From Halorubrum cibi (GTDB lineage Archaea; Halobacteriota; Halobacteria; Halobacteriales; Haloferacaceae): 64,000 nt of DNA. This document shows positions 33,621 to 42,593 of this stretch, one piece after another (within the stretch, counting starts at the first letter, position 1; each line of letters starts with the position of its first letter). The notes beneath the pieces are model-generated. The model had not been told where the DNA came from and made no database searches. It worked only from the letters and a program-made list of their open reading frames with translations. The DNA is taken from NCBI RefSeq assembly GCF_900182635.1, contig NZ_FXTD01000003.1, forward strand, positions 62,001 through 126,000. The letters run 5' to 3'. The position numbers and the translations under genes were made by a program.

Positions 33621-34118
33621 TTATAAATCATCTATATAATCGCGTCGTTGCTCTGCTTTCTTTTGCTCACCCCGCCGGTCGTAGTGCTTCTCAAGGACAT
33701 CCAGACTCACATTCATCCGGTCACTAACGACTTTCTCTGGCACGTCTTCAGACAAGTGGTGCGTGATTGACCCACGACGTATCGCGTGTGGACTCACACT
33801 CGATGGGCAGGTACTCGCCTTGTTATTTTCCATCGCCTCACAGGAGTCTATCTCGCGGTCGTGTGGACATTCACCTGTGTACTGGCAGGGACGGGTGATC
33901 CGATAGATGCTATCTCGAAGCGAAGACTTGGCCGGGCGTCCCTGTTGGGATGTGAACAACGATTTCCGGTCGTAATCGTCGTCGGCCTTATCGCGGTTGT
34001 ACTTGAGGTAGCCATCCAGCGCGTCACAAAATTCGGGACTCAAAGCGACGTACCGCTCGCCGGCGTCCTCGATCTCGTCGGGGTCGACGCCGATCTCCTC
34101 GAGGAACCCCTTCGTCGG
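33621..34118 (-). pseudogene. Truncated tyrosine recombinase (integrase) C-terminal part
   Basis: The frame covers about 165 codons of a haloviral/plasmid-type integrase catalytic domain: GERYVALSPEFCDALDGYLKYNR, SLFTSQQGRP, CQYTGECPHD, then the active-site block SPHAIRRGSITHHL (H-x-x-R and H) and the nucleophile region VSDRMNVSLDVLEKHYDRR (Tyr). The N-terminal half, including the first catalytic Arg, is missing: the frame runs into a TGA at about 34119, and the DNA beyond is high-GC chromosome. Only non-ATG starts are available. It is probably inactive. Confidence 0.8.
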
Positions 34119-34344
34119 TCACGGGCTCGTCGCCACCTATGTTCTGTGATACAACGGTGGTACACAAAACGGATCGACCGACCGAATACCATCCGAAACC
34201 GCCCAGAACCTCACGGAACAAGCTAAACCGGCACCGATCACCAGCGGTCGAGGCGGCTTCGAAGCACCCGTCGGGACGTAGCACACCAACGACGGAATTC
34301 CACACCGATCCCGTCGCGGAAGGGTTTCACGCCGAACCGGCCCC
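34119..34344. other. Element/chromosome junction region without genes
   Basis: About 225 bases with no gene and mixed composition. It presumably contains the old junction of the integrated element. Nothing repeats the tRNA-Ile end here. Confidence 0.4.
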
Positions 34345-35670
34345 TCAACAGGAGCAGTAGTACTCGCGGTCGACGAACTCCGTCTCGAACAGCTTCGCGG
34401 CCGGGGCCGGGTCGGACGGGCGGTAGACCCCGGTGGTCAGGTCGCCCTCGCGCTCGAAGGAGCCGGCGACGAGCCGCCGCCAGTCGTCGCCCGAAAGCAG
34501 GTCCCAGAAGGCGTCGTCGCCGGCGAGAAGCGAGAGATAGTCGCGCAGGTACACCCAGCGGGTCGTCTCGGCCGGGTCCACGCCCTCGGACTCGTACTCC
34601 GCGTCGGTGACGGCGGCGTACGCCGCCATCGGGAGGTTCGCGCCGGCGGCGACCGGCAGCGAGATCCACTTCCACGGCCGGGTGTTGACGTCGAGCAACA
34701 GGAACTCCTCGCGCTCGTCGTCGTAGACGAACTCCGCCTCGCTGATCCCGTGGTAGCCGGCGTTCTCGAGCACGGCGAGCGCGCGCTCCTCGATCGCGGG
34801 CTCGTCCGCCGTCTCGACGAGACAGGAGGTCCCGAACTGGAGCGGGTAGCGAACCGCGGCGTTGCCGACGACCGCGAGGGCATCGTCGACGCCCGAGGGC
34901 GGGACGTACGACGCCAGCGAGTGATCCCTCCCGGTCGCGACGTCGACGCGCTTCTGGGCCATCACCTCGACGCCCTCGGCGGCCGCGCTCGCGACGACCT
35001 CCTCGAACTCCCCGCGGTCCGCGACGATCAGCACGTTCGTGCCGAACGCTTCCTCGAACTCGCGTTTTCGGGCGGGCTTCACCACGAGCGGGAAGCCGAG
35101 CGAGTCGGCCGCCTCCTCGAGCGCGTCTTCGTCGATCTCCCCGGTATCGCCGGCCTCTCCGTCCGTCTCGCCCGCCCCGCCCCCGAGGCGGTGCGTCTCC
35201 GGGTAGGGAATCCCGAGGTCCTCGCAGGTGGCGTACAGCCGCGACTTGTTCAACACGTCGTCGATCGTGTCGATCCCCGAGTAGGGGAGCCGGACGCCGT
35301 CGGGGTCGGCCTCGGCGTACGCGAGCGCCCACTCGTCCATACAGCCGAACGCGACCGCCTCGGTCCCGGCGGCGTCGACGATCGCCTCCACGTCCTCGCG
35401 GAAGCCGTCGAGGTCCTCGAGCGGGTAGGTGACCGCGCCGGCGAAGTCGACGGCGTCGGACGGGGGCGCGAGCCCGTCGTGGACCACCGGTTCCGTCCCG
35501 TCGCCGGCCGCGCGGTCGAGCGCGATCACGGGCACGCCGTGGGCATCGAGCGCGCGGGCGACGCCGAGGCCGGTGACGTGGGCGTTGCTGACGAGCGCGG
35601 GCGGCCGGTCGAACGACGCGTCCGCGAGCGCGTCGATCAACCCCTCCGTCGAGCGGAATCGGTCTGCCAT
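34345..35670 (-). CDS. ATP-grasp carboxylate-amine ligase-like protein
   Basis: A 441-residue ATP-grasp enzyme. The N-terminal Rossmann-like part (PPALVSNAHVTGLGVARALDAHGVPVIALD) is followed by ATP-grasp blocks: LGFPLVVKPARKREFEEAFGTNVLIV (ATP-binding Lys), GVEVMAQKRVD and the metal-binding GISEAEFVYDDEREEFLLLDVNTRPWKW (Glu/Asp/Asn). The C-terminus ends in YYCSC, an unusual cysteine pair. It resembles PylC/carbamoyl-phosphate-synthase-like ligases that join a carboxylate and an amine. The substrate is unknown. The chosen ATG at 35670 gives the family N-terminus. It is divergent from the DUF5813 gene. Confidence 0.85.
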   Translation of the reverse strand: MADRFRSTEGLIDALADASFDRPPALVSNAHVTGLGVARALDAHGVPVIALDRAAGDGTEPVVHDGLAPPSDAVDFAGAVTYPLEDLDGFREDVEAIVDAAGTEAVAFGCMDEWALAYAEADPDGVRLPYSGIDTIDDVLNKSRLYATCEDLGIPYPETHRLGGGAGETDGEAGDTGEIDEDALEEAADSLGFPLVVKPARKREFEEAFGTNVLIVADRGEFEEVVASAAAEGVEVMAQKRVDVATGRDHSLASYVPPSGVDDALAVVGNAAVRYPLQFGTSCLVETADEPAIEERALAVLENAGYHGISEAEFVYDDEREEFLLLDVNTRPWKWISLPVAAGANLPMAAYAAVTDAEYESEGVDPAETTRWVYLRDYLSLLAGDDAFWDLLSGDDWRRLVAGSFEREGDLTTGVYRPSDPAPAAKLFETEFVDREYYCSC

Positions 35671-35826
35671 ACGGCCCCTCACGCGGCCGGATACAAAGGC
35701 ACACCAGTACCGGTTCGACGTGCCCCCATCGGTGACGCCCGGCAGCCGTCGCCCAGGTGGTGCCCTCGACGACGACCGGTCCGCCGCCGACGCGGTCCTT
35801 TTGAGGACGCGGGCCCTTCCCGAGGT

Positions 35827-36354
35827 ATGAGCGAGAGCGAACGCGAGGACGACACTGACGAGATTCCGGGGCGCGTCCGGCGGGCCTTCCGCGACCACGG
35901 CTCGTTCGAACCCGCCGACGAGGGCGTCTGGACCGCGACGACGACGGCCTTCGACGCCGAGGTCGAGGCCGAACCCGCCTCCGAGGACGGTCGGATCCGC
36001 TTTTCGGTCAGCGTCCGCGTTCCGAGGCTGTCGGCGGTGGCCGTCGACGACGTGGCCGACGTGGTCGAGACGGGCTGGTGCGAGACGTTCGAGCGGCGCG
36101 TCGTCGACGTCGGCGGCGTCACCCGCGGGAACCACGAGTTCGACCCGCGGGTCGAACTCGACGGCGACGAGATCGTCGTGGAGTTCGCGCTCACCGACGT
36201 CAACGAGCGACGCGGCGTTGACGACGCGGGCGCGCTGGTCGATTTCGTCGAAGGGACCTACGTCCAGGGCGTGATCCCCGGCTACGAGTACACCGATCCC
36301 GTCGAGGGGCTGATCTCCTCGGCCAGACGGCAGGGTGACGGAGGGATGTTCTGA
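35827..36354 (+). CDS. DUF5813 haloarchaeal protein
   Basis: A 175-residue acidic cytoplasmic protein with no membrane segment. The N-terminal helix IPGRVRRAFRDHGSFEP is followed by beta-rich FSVSVRVPRLSAVAVDDVADVVETGWCETFERRVVDVGGVT and a C-terminal FVEGTYVQGVIPGYEYTDPVEGLISSARRQG. The conserved pattern matches haloarchaeal DUF5813 (from memory). Function is unknown. It is followed after 67 bases by a small membrane-protein gene on the same strand. Confidence 0.82.
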   Translation: MSESEREDDTDEIPGRVRRAFRDHGSFEPADEGVWTATTTAFDAEVEAEPASEDGRIRFSVSVRVPRLSAVAVDDVADVVETGWCETFERRVVDVGGVTRGNHEFDPRVELDGDEIVVEFALTDVNERRGVDDAGALVDFVEGTYVQGVIPGYEYTDPVEGLISSARRQGDGGMF

Positions 36355-36421
36355 GAGGTGACCCGGACGTGCGCCGGACGCGCAGCGATAGGCGCAAAAG
36401 CGCGGGGCCCGTAGCGTGGAT

Positions 36422-36742
36422 ATGATCGCGCTCTTCGGGTTCGCGAGCCTCGTCGGACTCGTCGTCCTCCACACGCTGGTCGCCGGCGTGACGACACGCT
36501 TTTTCAGGCTCCGGCTGGCCACGTCGTGGGGGTGGGTGGTGTACACGGTCGTCCTGACGCCGATGCTGCTTTTCGTCTCGACGCTGTTTTTCACCGGCAT
36601 CGGGGTCGGCGCGGGCGTCGACCTCGTGAGCCCGACGATCGTCGTCTCGGCGCTCGTCGGGCTCCCGATCGTTCTCGGCGTCGCGATCGACTACCTCTAC
36701 GTGCCGCCGCCGGAGGAGTACGAGCTTCCGGACACGCGGTGA
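36422..36742 (+). CDS. Small haloarchaeal membrane protein
   Basis: A 106-residue protein with three hydrophobic helices (residues about 2-24, 33-56 and 64-92) and a short C-terminal [12 protein letters not shown] tail. The start was taken as the ATG at 36422; a GTG two codons earlier is possible. No motif suggests a function. A purine-rich tract separates its stop from the convergent tmk gene. Confidence 0.75.
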   Translation: MIALFGFASLVGLVVLHTLVAGVTTRFFRLRLATSWGWVVYTVVLTPMLLFVSTLFFTGIGVGAGVDLVSPTIVVSALVGLPIVLGVAIDYLYVPPPEEYELPDTR

Positions 36743-36776
36743 GAAGGGAGAGAAGGGAAAGAAGAGAGAGAGGAGA
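36741..36776. repeat. Polypurine tract between convergent genes
   Basis: About 36 bases with only A and G (one strand), made of AGAG and GGGA units, between the small membrane-protein gene and tmk. It is probably part of the termination region. Confidence 0.6.
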
Positions 36777-36806
36777 TACAGAGCGGTCGGCGGCGAGGCG
36801 AGCCCC

Positions 36807-37406
36807 TTACTCCGCGTCCGCGAGGAGGCCGGCGACGACGTCCTCGACGCGGGCGATCACGTCCTCGAGGGGTCGCGTGGCGTCGACGCGGACGAATCGC
36901 TCCGGTTCGTCGTCGATCAGCCGCTCGTAGTTCTCCCTGACTGCGGCGAGGTAGCCGTCGCGCTCGAACTTGTCGGTGCGACCGGCGCGCTCGGCGGCGG
37001 CGGCCGCGTCGAGATCGAGGTAGATCGTCGCGTCGGGCGGGCGCGAGAAGGCGGTGTGGATCTCCCGGACGTACTCCATCGGACTATCGACGTCGAGGTC
37101 GCTCTCGGCGAGCGTCGCCCCCTGGTAGGCGAACCGGGAGTCGGAGTACCGGTCCGAGACGACGAGGTTGCCCTCGGCGAGCGCGGGCCGAACCGTCCCC
37201 GAGAGGTGGTCGGCGTGGTCGGCGGTGTACAAGAAGAGCTCCGCGAGCGGGTCGGCCTCCTCGTCCCCCATGGATCGGTACACCGCGTCGCCGTACCAGC
37301 TGTCGGTCGGCTCGCGAGTGAAGACCGCCTCCGGGTGGACGTCCTGGAGCGCCTCCCACACGGTCGTCTTCCCGCTCCCGTCCAGCCCCTCCAGCGTGAT
37401 CAGCAT
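36807..37406 (-). CDS. tmk: Thymidylate kinase
   Basis: A 199-residue dTMP kinase that phosphorylates dTMP to dTDP. P-loop EGLDGSGKT, then the [14 protein letters not shown] substrate loop, the DR(Y/F) motif [15 protein letters not shown] and [16 protein letters not shown] in the LID region. The start is the ATG at 37406, directly before the P-loop, with a normal length for the family. An upstream frame extension is made of tandem repeats and is not coding. It is divergent from gcvH. Confidence 0.95.
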   Translation of the reverse strand: MLITLEGLDGSGKTTVWEALQDVHPEAVFTREPTDSWYGDAVYRSMGDEEADPLAELFLYTADHADHLSGTVRPALAEGNLVVSDRYSDSRFAYQGATLAESDLDVDSPMEYVREIHTAFSRPPDATIYLDLDAAAAAERAGRTDKFERDGYLAAVRENYERLIDDEPERFVRVDATRPLEDVIARVEDVVAGLLADAE

Positions 37407-37443
37407 GGTCGCGCTCCGACCCGCCGGGAGAATAAAGCGTCGG

Positions 37444-37506
37444 GATTCGATCGGTGGGGTTCGAGACTCGATCTGTGGGATTCGAAATCCGATCGGCGGA
37501 GTCAGA
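37444..37506. repeat. Three imperfect 21-bp tandem repeats upstream of tmk and gcvH
   Basis: Units 37444-37464, 37465-37485 and 37486-37506, each of the form G-A-T/C-TCGATC-G/T-GTGGG-(G/A)TTCGA, with the third more degenerate. They lie in the divergent region between tmk and gcvH. Confidence 0.65.
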
Positions 37507-37691
37507 TTCGGGATGGAACCGTCCCGCACTCACGCCGATCGGCCGCCGGGAACACACCTTTTATTTCCCCGTCCTCGGTAGGGACACGCACGCGAATCGC
37601 GGACACGACGCGGCCGAGCCGACGTTTGAACCGAGCCCAGACGCTCGATTCGAGCGCCGTCGGGTCGACGTGTGCCGCGATCGATCCCACA

Positions 37692-38075
37692 ATGAGCTTC
37701 GAAGTTCCCGACGAGTTACGATACCTGGAATCGCACGAGTGGACCACCGTCGACGACGAAACCGTCCGCGTCGGAATCTCCGACTTCGCACAGGACGAGC
37801 TCGGTGACGTGGTCTTCGTCGAGCTTCCCGACGCCGGCGACGAGGTCGTCGCCGGCGAGGCGTTCGGCGTGGTGGAGTCGATCAAGGCGGTCTCGGACGT
37901 GTATTCGCCGGTCTCCGGCGAGGTTCTCGCAGTCAACGAGGAGCTCTTCGACCGACCCGAACTGGTCAACGAGGACCCCTACGGCGACGGCTGGCTGATC
38001 GAGGTCGCCCCGAGTGACGGCGTCGGACACGACGAGCTGCTCGATGCCGACGAGTACGACGCGCAGATCGCCTGA
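37692..38075 (+). CDS. gcvH: Glycine cleavage system H protein
   Basis: A 127-residue lipoyl carrier of the glycine cleavage system. The lipoylated Lys lies in [20 protein letters not shown] (residue about 63). N-terminal [38 protein letters not shown] and C-terminal [19 protein letters not shown] are textbook family blocks. A TATA-like CTTTTATTT near 37558-37566 would give a leader of about 100 bases. It is followed by the two glycine dehydrogenase subunits; gcvT is not in the window. Confidence 0.97.
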   Translation: MSFEVPDELRYLESHEWTTVDDETVRVGISDFAQDELGDVVFVELPDAGDEVVAGEAFGVVESIKAVSDVYSPVSGEVLAVNEELFDRPELVNEDPYGDGWLIEVAPSDGVGHDELLDADEYDAQIA

Positions 38076-38106
38076 AGACCGCTCCGAAACACCGAACCGA
38101 CACCAC

Positions 38107-38199
38107 ATGACGAGCCACCAAACCCAACCGGAGTCACTCGGACAGAACGAACGACCCCGACCGCACGTCACGGTCGACACCGACCCGGAGAACCAATGA
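38107..38199 (+). CDS. Possible 30-residue ORF between gcvH and gcvPA
   Basis: A short frame [20 protein letters not shown]... whose TGA overlaps the ATG of gcvPA (ATGA). The overlap could couple translation to gcvPA. The peptide is Gln/Pro/Arg-rich with no resemblance known to me. It may be a chance frame in an intercistronic region. Confidence 0.3.
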   Translation: MTSHQTQPESLGQNERPRPHVTVDTDPENQ

Positions 38200-39515
38200 G
38201 CGGGAGTCCGTACGCACCCCACACCGACGCCGAGACCGCGGCGATGCTCGAGACGATCGGCGTCGCCGACGAGGAGTCGCTCTTCGACATCCCCGGGGAC
38301 GTCGCCTTCGACGGTGAGTTCGGGATCGACGCCCGGACCGAACGCGGCATCCGCGACGAGTGCGCCCGGATCTTCGCGCGTAACGACGACGCGACCGAGT
38401 TCCTCGGCCGCGGCCACTACGGCCACTACGTGCCGAGCGTCGTCGACCACCTCGCCGACCGAGCGGAGTTCCTCACGAGCTACACCCAGTACCAGCCGGA
38501 GATCTCACAGGGGTTCCTCCAGGCGCTCTTCGAGTACCAGTCGATGCTCGTGGAGCTGACGGGCCTCCCGATCGCGAACTGCTCGATGTACGACGCCGCG
38601 ACTGCGCTCGCGGAGGCCGCGACGCTCGCCGATCGAACGCGCTCGACGTCCGGCGACGTCGTCCTCGTCCCCGAACACCTGCGGGAGGGGAAGCGGGCGG
38701 TCCTCGAGAACTACTGTGCCGGCGCGGACCTGACCGTCGAGTCGTACCCGATGGACGACGGGATCGCCGACGTCGACGCCCTCGCCGACCGCGTCGGCGA
38801 CGACGTCGTCATGGTGTACGCGGAGAACCCCACGCTGCGCGGCTGTATCGAGGAGAACCTCGCCGCGATCGGCGAGCTCGCCGAGGACGACGACGCGCTG
38901 TTCACGCTGGGGTCTGACGTCGTCGCGCTGTCGGTGCTCGAGGAGCCCGCGAGCGTCGGGGCCGACGTCGTCGTCGGTGAGGCCGGCGCGCTCGGGCTCC
39001 CGACGTCCTACGGCATGGGACTGGGGATCTTCGCCTGCCGCGAGGAGCATCTCCGGCAGGTACCCGGCCGGCTCGTGGGCGCGAGCGAGGACGCCGCGGG
39101 CGACCGGGCGTTCACGCTCACGCTCCAGACGCGCGAACAGCACATCCGCAAGGAGCGGGCGACCTCGAACATCTGTACGAACCAGGCGTGGGTGGCGCTG
39201 CGCGCGGCGATCCACGCCGCGTGGCTCGGGCCGGACGGGCTCGTCGACCTCGCGAACGATTGCGTGCGCGAGGCGGCCGCGCTCGCCGGCCGCCTCGACG
39301 ACCTCTCGGGGGCGGCCGCGCCGGTCCACGACCGCCACCACGTCCGGGAGTTCGCGGTCCGAACCGACCAGCCGGCGGTTCCGATCGCGGACGACCTCGC
39401 GGACGCGGGGTTCCTCGTCCATGTCGTCGGCGAGCACCTGCTTCAGGTGTGCGTGTCCGACCTCACCGCAGGACGGACCGACGACCTCGTCGCGGCGTTC
39501 GAGGAGGTGATCTGA
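38196..39515 (+). CDS. gcvPA: Glycine dehydrogenase (decarboxylating) subunit 1
   Basis: A 439-residue N-terminal-type subunit of the split P protein, which decarboxylates glycine with PLP and passes the aminomethyl group to GcvH. Family blocks: [81 protein letters not shown] and [21 protein letters not shown]. It starts 120 bases after gcvH and ends one base before gcvPB. Together the three encode three of the four components; gcvT must lie elsewhere. Confidence 0.97.
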   Translation: MSGSPYAPHTDAETAAMLETIGVADEESLFDIPGDVAFDGEFGIDARTERGIRDECARIFARNDDATEFLGRGHYGHYVPSVVDHLADRAEFLTSYTQYQPEISQGFLQALFEYQSMLVELTGLPIANCSMYDAATALAEAATLADRTRSTSGDVVLVPEHLREGKRAVLENYCAGADLTVESYPMDDGIADVDALADRVGDDVVMVYAENPTLRGCIEENLAAIGELAEDDDALFTLGSDVVALSVLEEPASVGADVVVGEAGALGLPTSYGMGLGIFACREEHLRQVPGRLVGASEDAAGDRAFTLTLQTREQHIRKERATSNICTNQAWVALRAAIHAAWLGPDGLVDLANDCVREAAALAGRLDDLSGAAAPVHDRHHVREFAVRTDQPAVPIADDLADAGFLVHVVGEHLLQVCVSDLTAGRTDDLVAAFEEVI

Positions 39516-39516
39516 C

Positions 39517-40947
39517 GTGATCCACGATCAGGCCGACTACACGCGTGAGGGAGAGGGCGTTCACGAGCCGCTGCTCTCCGAGAAGGGCGAGGAGACGGTC
39601 GACGTGCGCGAGGAGTCGCCCCTGCCCGACGATCTGACCCGCGAGGAGCTCGCGCTTCCCGTCCCGTCGGAGCCGGAGATAGCCCGCCACTACACCCGGC
39701 TCTCGCAGATGAACTGGGCGATCGACTCCGGCCCGTACCCGCTCGGGAGCTGTACGATGAAGTACAATCCCAAGTTCACCGAGGATGTGGCCGCGGACCC
39801 GAACGCGGCGGTCCACCCGGACCGCCCGGACCGGTCGATCCAGGGGAATCTCGAGTTACAGTACCGGCTCCAGGAGTTCCTCGCTGACATCGGCGGGATG
39901 GACGCCGTCACGCTCCAGCCGCCCGCGGGCGCGGCCGGCGAACTCACGGGGATCCTGATCGCGAAGGCGTACCACGAGCACCACGGCAACGACCGCTCGG
40001 AGGTGGTGATCCCGGCGTCCGCACACGGGACCAACTTCGCGACCGCCGCGACCGCCGGATACGACGTGGTCGAACTCCCCTCCGGGGAGGACGGCCGCGT
40101 CGACCTGGAGGCGCTCGAGGCCGCCGTCGGCGACGACACCGCCGCCCTGATGTTAACGAACCCGAACACGGTCGGGCTCTTCGAGCGCGACATCACGGAG
40201 ATCGCCGAGATCGTCCACGATGCGGGCGGACTGCTCTACTACGACGGGGCGAACCTCAACGCGCTGCTCGGCCGCGGCCGCCCCGGCGACATGGGGTTCG
40301 ACGTGATGCACTACAACGTCCACAAGACGTTCGCGACGCCCCACGGCGGCGGCGGTCCCGGCGCGGGACCGGTCGGTGTCACCGAGGAGCTGGCCGAGTT
40401 CCTCCCGAGCCCGCGGGTCCGCGAGACGAACGGAGAGAAGGGGTACGAGCGCTTCGAGCCCGCCGAGTCGATCGGGAAGGTCCACGGCTTCGAGGGCAAC
40501 TGGCTCGTGTTGATCAAGACGTACGCGTACATTGCCCGCCTCGGCGACGGGGGGCTCTCGGACGCCGCGGCCAAGGCCGTACTCAACGCCAACTACCTCG
40601 CCGAGCGGATCGACCTCGAGGTCCCCTACGGGCCGTTCCACCACGAATTCGCGGCGACCGCGGGCGACCGCGACGCGGCCGACGTCGCCAAGCGCATGCT
40701 GGATTTCGGCGTCCATCCGCCGACGACGAAGTGGCCCGAGATGGTGCCGGAGGCGATGTTGACCGAGCCGACGGAGATCGAGAATCGGTCCTCGCTCGAC
40801 GACCTCGCGGAGGCCTTCGACCTCGCGTACGCCGACGTCGACGAGGCGCTCGAGACCGCGCCGAACCGCACCGCCGCCGCCCGGATCGACCAGGTCGGGG
40901 CCGCGCGGAATCCGCGGCTCTCCTGGCAGGCACTCGACGAGGAGTAG
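39517..40947 (+). CDS. gcvPB: Glycine dehydrogenase (decarboxylating) subunit 2
   Basis: A 476-residue PLP-binding subunit of the split glycine dehydrogenase. Blocks: NWAIDSGPYPLGSCTMKYNPK, LQEFLADIGGMDAVTLQPPAGAAGE, PASAHGTNFATA, the PLP-lysine segment DVMHYNVHKTFATPHGGGGPGAGPVGV and FGVHPPTTKWPEMVPEAML. Start: GTG at 39517, one base after the gcvPA stop, in the usual position for the family N-terminus IHDQADYTREG. Works with GcvPA and GcvH in one-carbon metabolism. Confidence 0.97.
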   Translation: MIHDQADYTREGEGVHEPLLSEKGEETVDVREESPLPDDLTREELALPVPSEPEIARHYTRLSQMNWAIDSGPYPLGSCTMKYNPKFTEDVAADPNAAVHPDRPDRSIQGNLELQYRLQEFLADIGGMDAVTLQPPAGAAGELTGILIAKAYHEHHGNDRSEVVIPASAHGTNFATAATAGYDVVELPSGEDGRVDLEALEAAVGDDTAALMLTNPNTVGLFERDITEIAEIVHDAGGLLYYDGANLNALLGRGRPGDMGFDVMHYNVHKTFATPHGGGGPGAGPVGVTEELAEFLPSPRVRETNGEKGYERFEPAESIGKVHGFEGNWLVLIKTYAYIARLGDGGLSDAAAKAVLNANYLAERIDLEVPYGPFHHEFAATAGDRDAADVAKRMLDFGVHPPTTKWPEMVPEAMLTEPTEIENRSSLDDLAEAFDLAYADVDEALETAPNRTAAARIDQVGAARNPRLSWQALDEE

Positions 40948-41033
40948 TGCGGGTGCGGTAACGCCGGCTGGGCCGCGTCGCGCCCGGCGGCTCCGGTGGT
41001 TTTTCTACGATCCGCGCGTACTCCCCGACGACC

Positions 41034-41543
41034 ATGCTCGTCGGCATCGTCTCCGACACCCACGACGACCTCGACGTCGTCGAGGCGGCGGTCGACCTGT
41101 TCGAATCGCGGGGCGTCGACGCGGTGGTCCACTGCGGCGACTTCGTCGCCCCCTTCTCCGTGACCCCCTTCGACGCCGGGTTCGACTTCCACGCCGTCCG
41201 CGGCAACAACGACGGCGAGTGGGCGGTGGAATCCACGGTGAACTCGTTCGGAACCTACCTCGGCGAGGCGGGGACGCTCTCGTTCGGCACGGTCGAGGTG
41301 GCCGTCACCCACGGGACGAGCGAGGTCGTCGTCGACGCGCTCGTCGACTGCGGCGACTACGATTACGTCCTCCACGGCCACACCCACGCGAGCGGGGTCG
41401 AGGAGCGGGACGGCACCGTGCGGGTGAACCCCGGCGGCCTCCCGATCCCGGTCGCGGGCGCGGACGACTCCTTCCACGTCGCGACGCTCGATACGACGGA
41501 GCCGGGTGCCGCGGCCGTGACGCATCACCGGCTGGACCGCTGA
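41034..41543 (+). CDS. MJ0936/YfcE-type metallophosphoesterase
   Basis: A 169-residue phosphodiesterase of the calcineurin-like superfamily. Metal ligands are all visible: GIVSDTHDD (Asp, His), VHCGDFV (Asp), RGNNDGE (Asn), VTHGTSE (His) and LHGHTHAS (two His). Length and motifs match the MJ0936/YfcE family, which hydrolyses phosphodiester model substrates; the natural substrate is unknown. Start: ATG at 41034, just before the first metal motif. It is a single gene in its own transcript. Confidence 0.92.
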   Translation: MLVGIVSDTHDDLDVVEAAVDLFESRGVDAVVHCGDFVAPFSVTPFDAGFDFHAVRGNNDGEWAVESTVNSFGTYLGEAGTLSFGTVEVAVTHGTSEVVVDALVDCGDYDYVLHGHTHASGVEERDGTVRVNPGGLPIPVAGADDSFHVATLDTTEPGAAAVTHHRLDR

Positions 41544-41681
41544 GGCGGCGGAACGGGAGCCGCCGGCCGAAGCTAGGGTCGGGAGCCGGCACTGCGCGGC
41601 CCCTTCCCGAGGCGTTATGCCGCTCCGCCGGGAGCGTCGCGACATGTCCGAACAGACTGTCGACGAGGAGGCACGACGCGG

Positions 41682-42563
41682 ATGAGGGACGCTCGGCCGC
41701 CCGTCGAGACCGACGCCGACCTCGCGGAAGCGATCGACGCGATCGCCGAGCGGTTCGACGGCCACCTCGGCGTTTTCCTCGGCGTGCCGCGGGAGTCGAA
41801 CGCGTTCGACGTCCTCCATCGCCGCAACGCGGACGAGACGTTCGTCGCCGCGAGCACCATCAAGCTCCCGATCCTCTACGCCCTCTACGAGGAGTACGAC
41901 GGGCGGCTCGACGACCTCGCGGAGCCCCGCTCGATAGCCCCGGAGAATCGCGTGGGGGGAAGCGGGATGTTTCACCTGCTCGAGGACCCGACGCCGTCGC
42001 TGGAGGACCTCGCGCGGGCGATGATCGCGATCAGCGACAACGCCGCCACCAACCAGCTGATCGACGAGGTCGGCGCGGAGCGAGTCGAGGCGGCCGCGAG
42101 CCGACTCGGCATGAACGACACGCGGCTCCGGCGGAAGATGATGTCGACGCTCGAGGGACGCGATTTCGAGCCGCTCGGCGAGCAGCCCGAAGGGGAGCCG
42201 GCGAACGCCACCACGCCGGCCGACTGCGCCCGCTTCTTCGCCGACCTGATTCACGAGACGACGCTGTCGCCGGCGGCGTACGATCGGCTCCGCGTGCCGC
42301 TCGACGAGCAGAAGGACACGTCGCTCTTTGCCCGTTATCTCCCGTACGGGACGCCGATCGCACACAAGACCGGCGGTCTCCCGACGGCGGCGCTGGACGC
42401 CGGGATCGTTCGGGCCGACGACGGCGAGACGCCGGCGCTCGTGTTCGCGGCGTTCGCGACGCGCGCGGAGAATGGCGGCGACGCGGGCGACGCGGTCGCG
42501 GCGGTCGGCGACGCGGCGTTCGAGCGGTTCACGGCGCTACGGGAGGAACGCGGCGGGCGGTAA
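41682..42563 (+). CDS. Class A beta-lactamase-fold serine hydrolase
   Basis: A 293-residue serine hydrolase without a clear signal peptide, so cytoplasmic. SxxK motif ASTIKLPIL (nucleophile Ser), SDN motif ISDNAATNQ and KTG motif HKTGGLP are all present with the usual spacing. In the omega loop (TRLRRKMMS then ANATTPADCA) the general-base Glu166 of class A enzymes appears to be replaced by Met, so antibiotic hydrolysis is doubtful. It could act as an esterase or peptidase. It is convergent with the HDAC-family gene, 30 bases apart. Confidence 0.85.
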   Translation: MRDARPPVETDADLAEAIDAIAERFDGHLGVFLGVPRESNAFDVLHRRNADETFVAASTIKLPILYALYEEYDGRLDDLAEPRSIAPENRVGGSGMFHLLEDPTPSLEDLARAMIAISDNAATNQLIDEVGAERVEAAASRLGMNDTRLRRKMMSTLEGRDFEPLGEQPEGEPANATTPADCARFFADLIHETTLSPAAYDRLRVPLDEQKDTSLFARYLPYGTPIAHKTGGLPTAALDAGIVRADDGETPALVFAAFATRAENGGDAGDAVAAVGDAAFERFTALREERGGR

Positions 42564-42593
42564 CGGAAAACGGCGAGAGCCGCCGTCGTGGCG

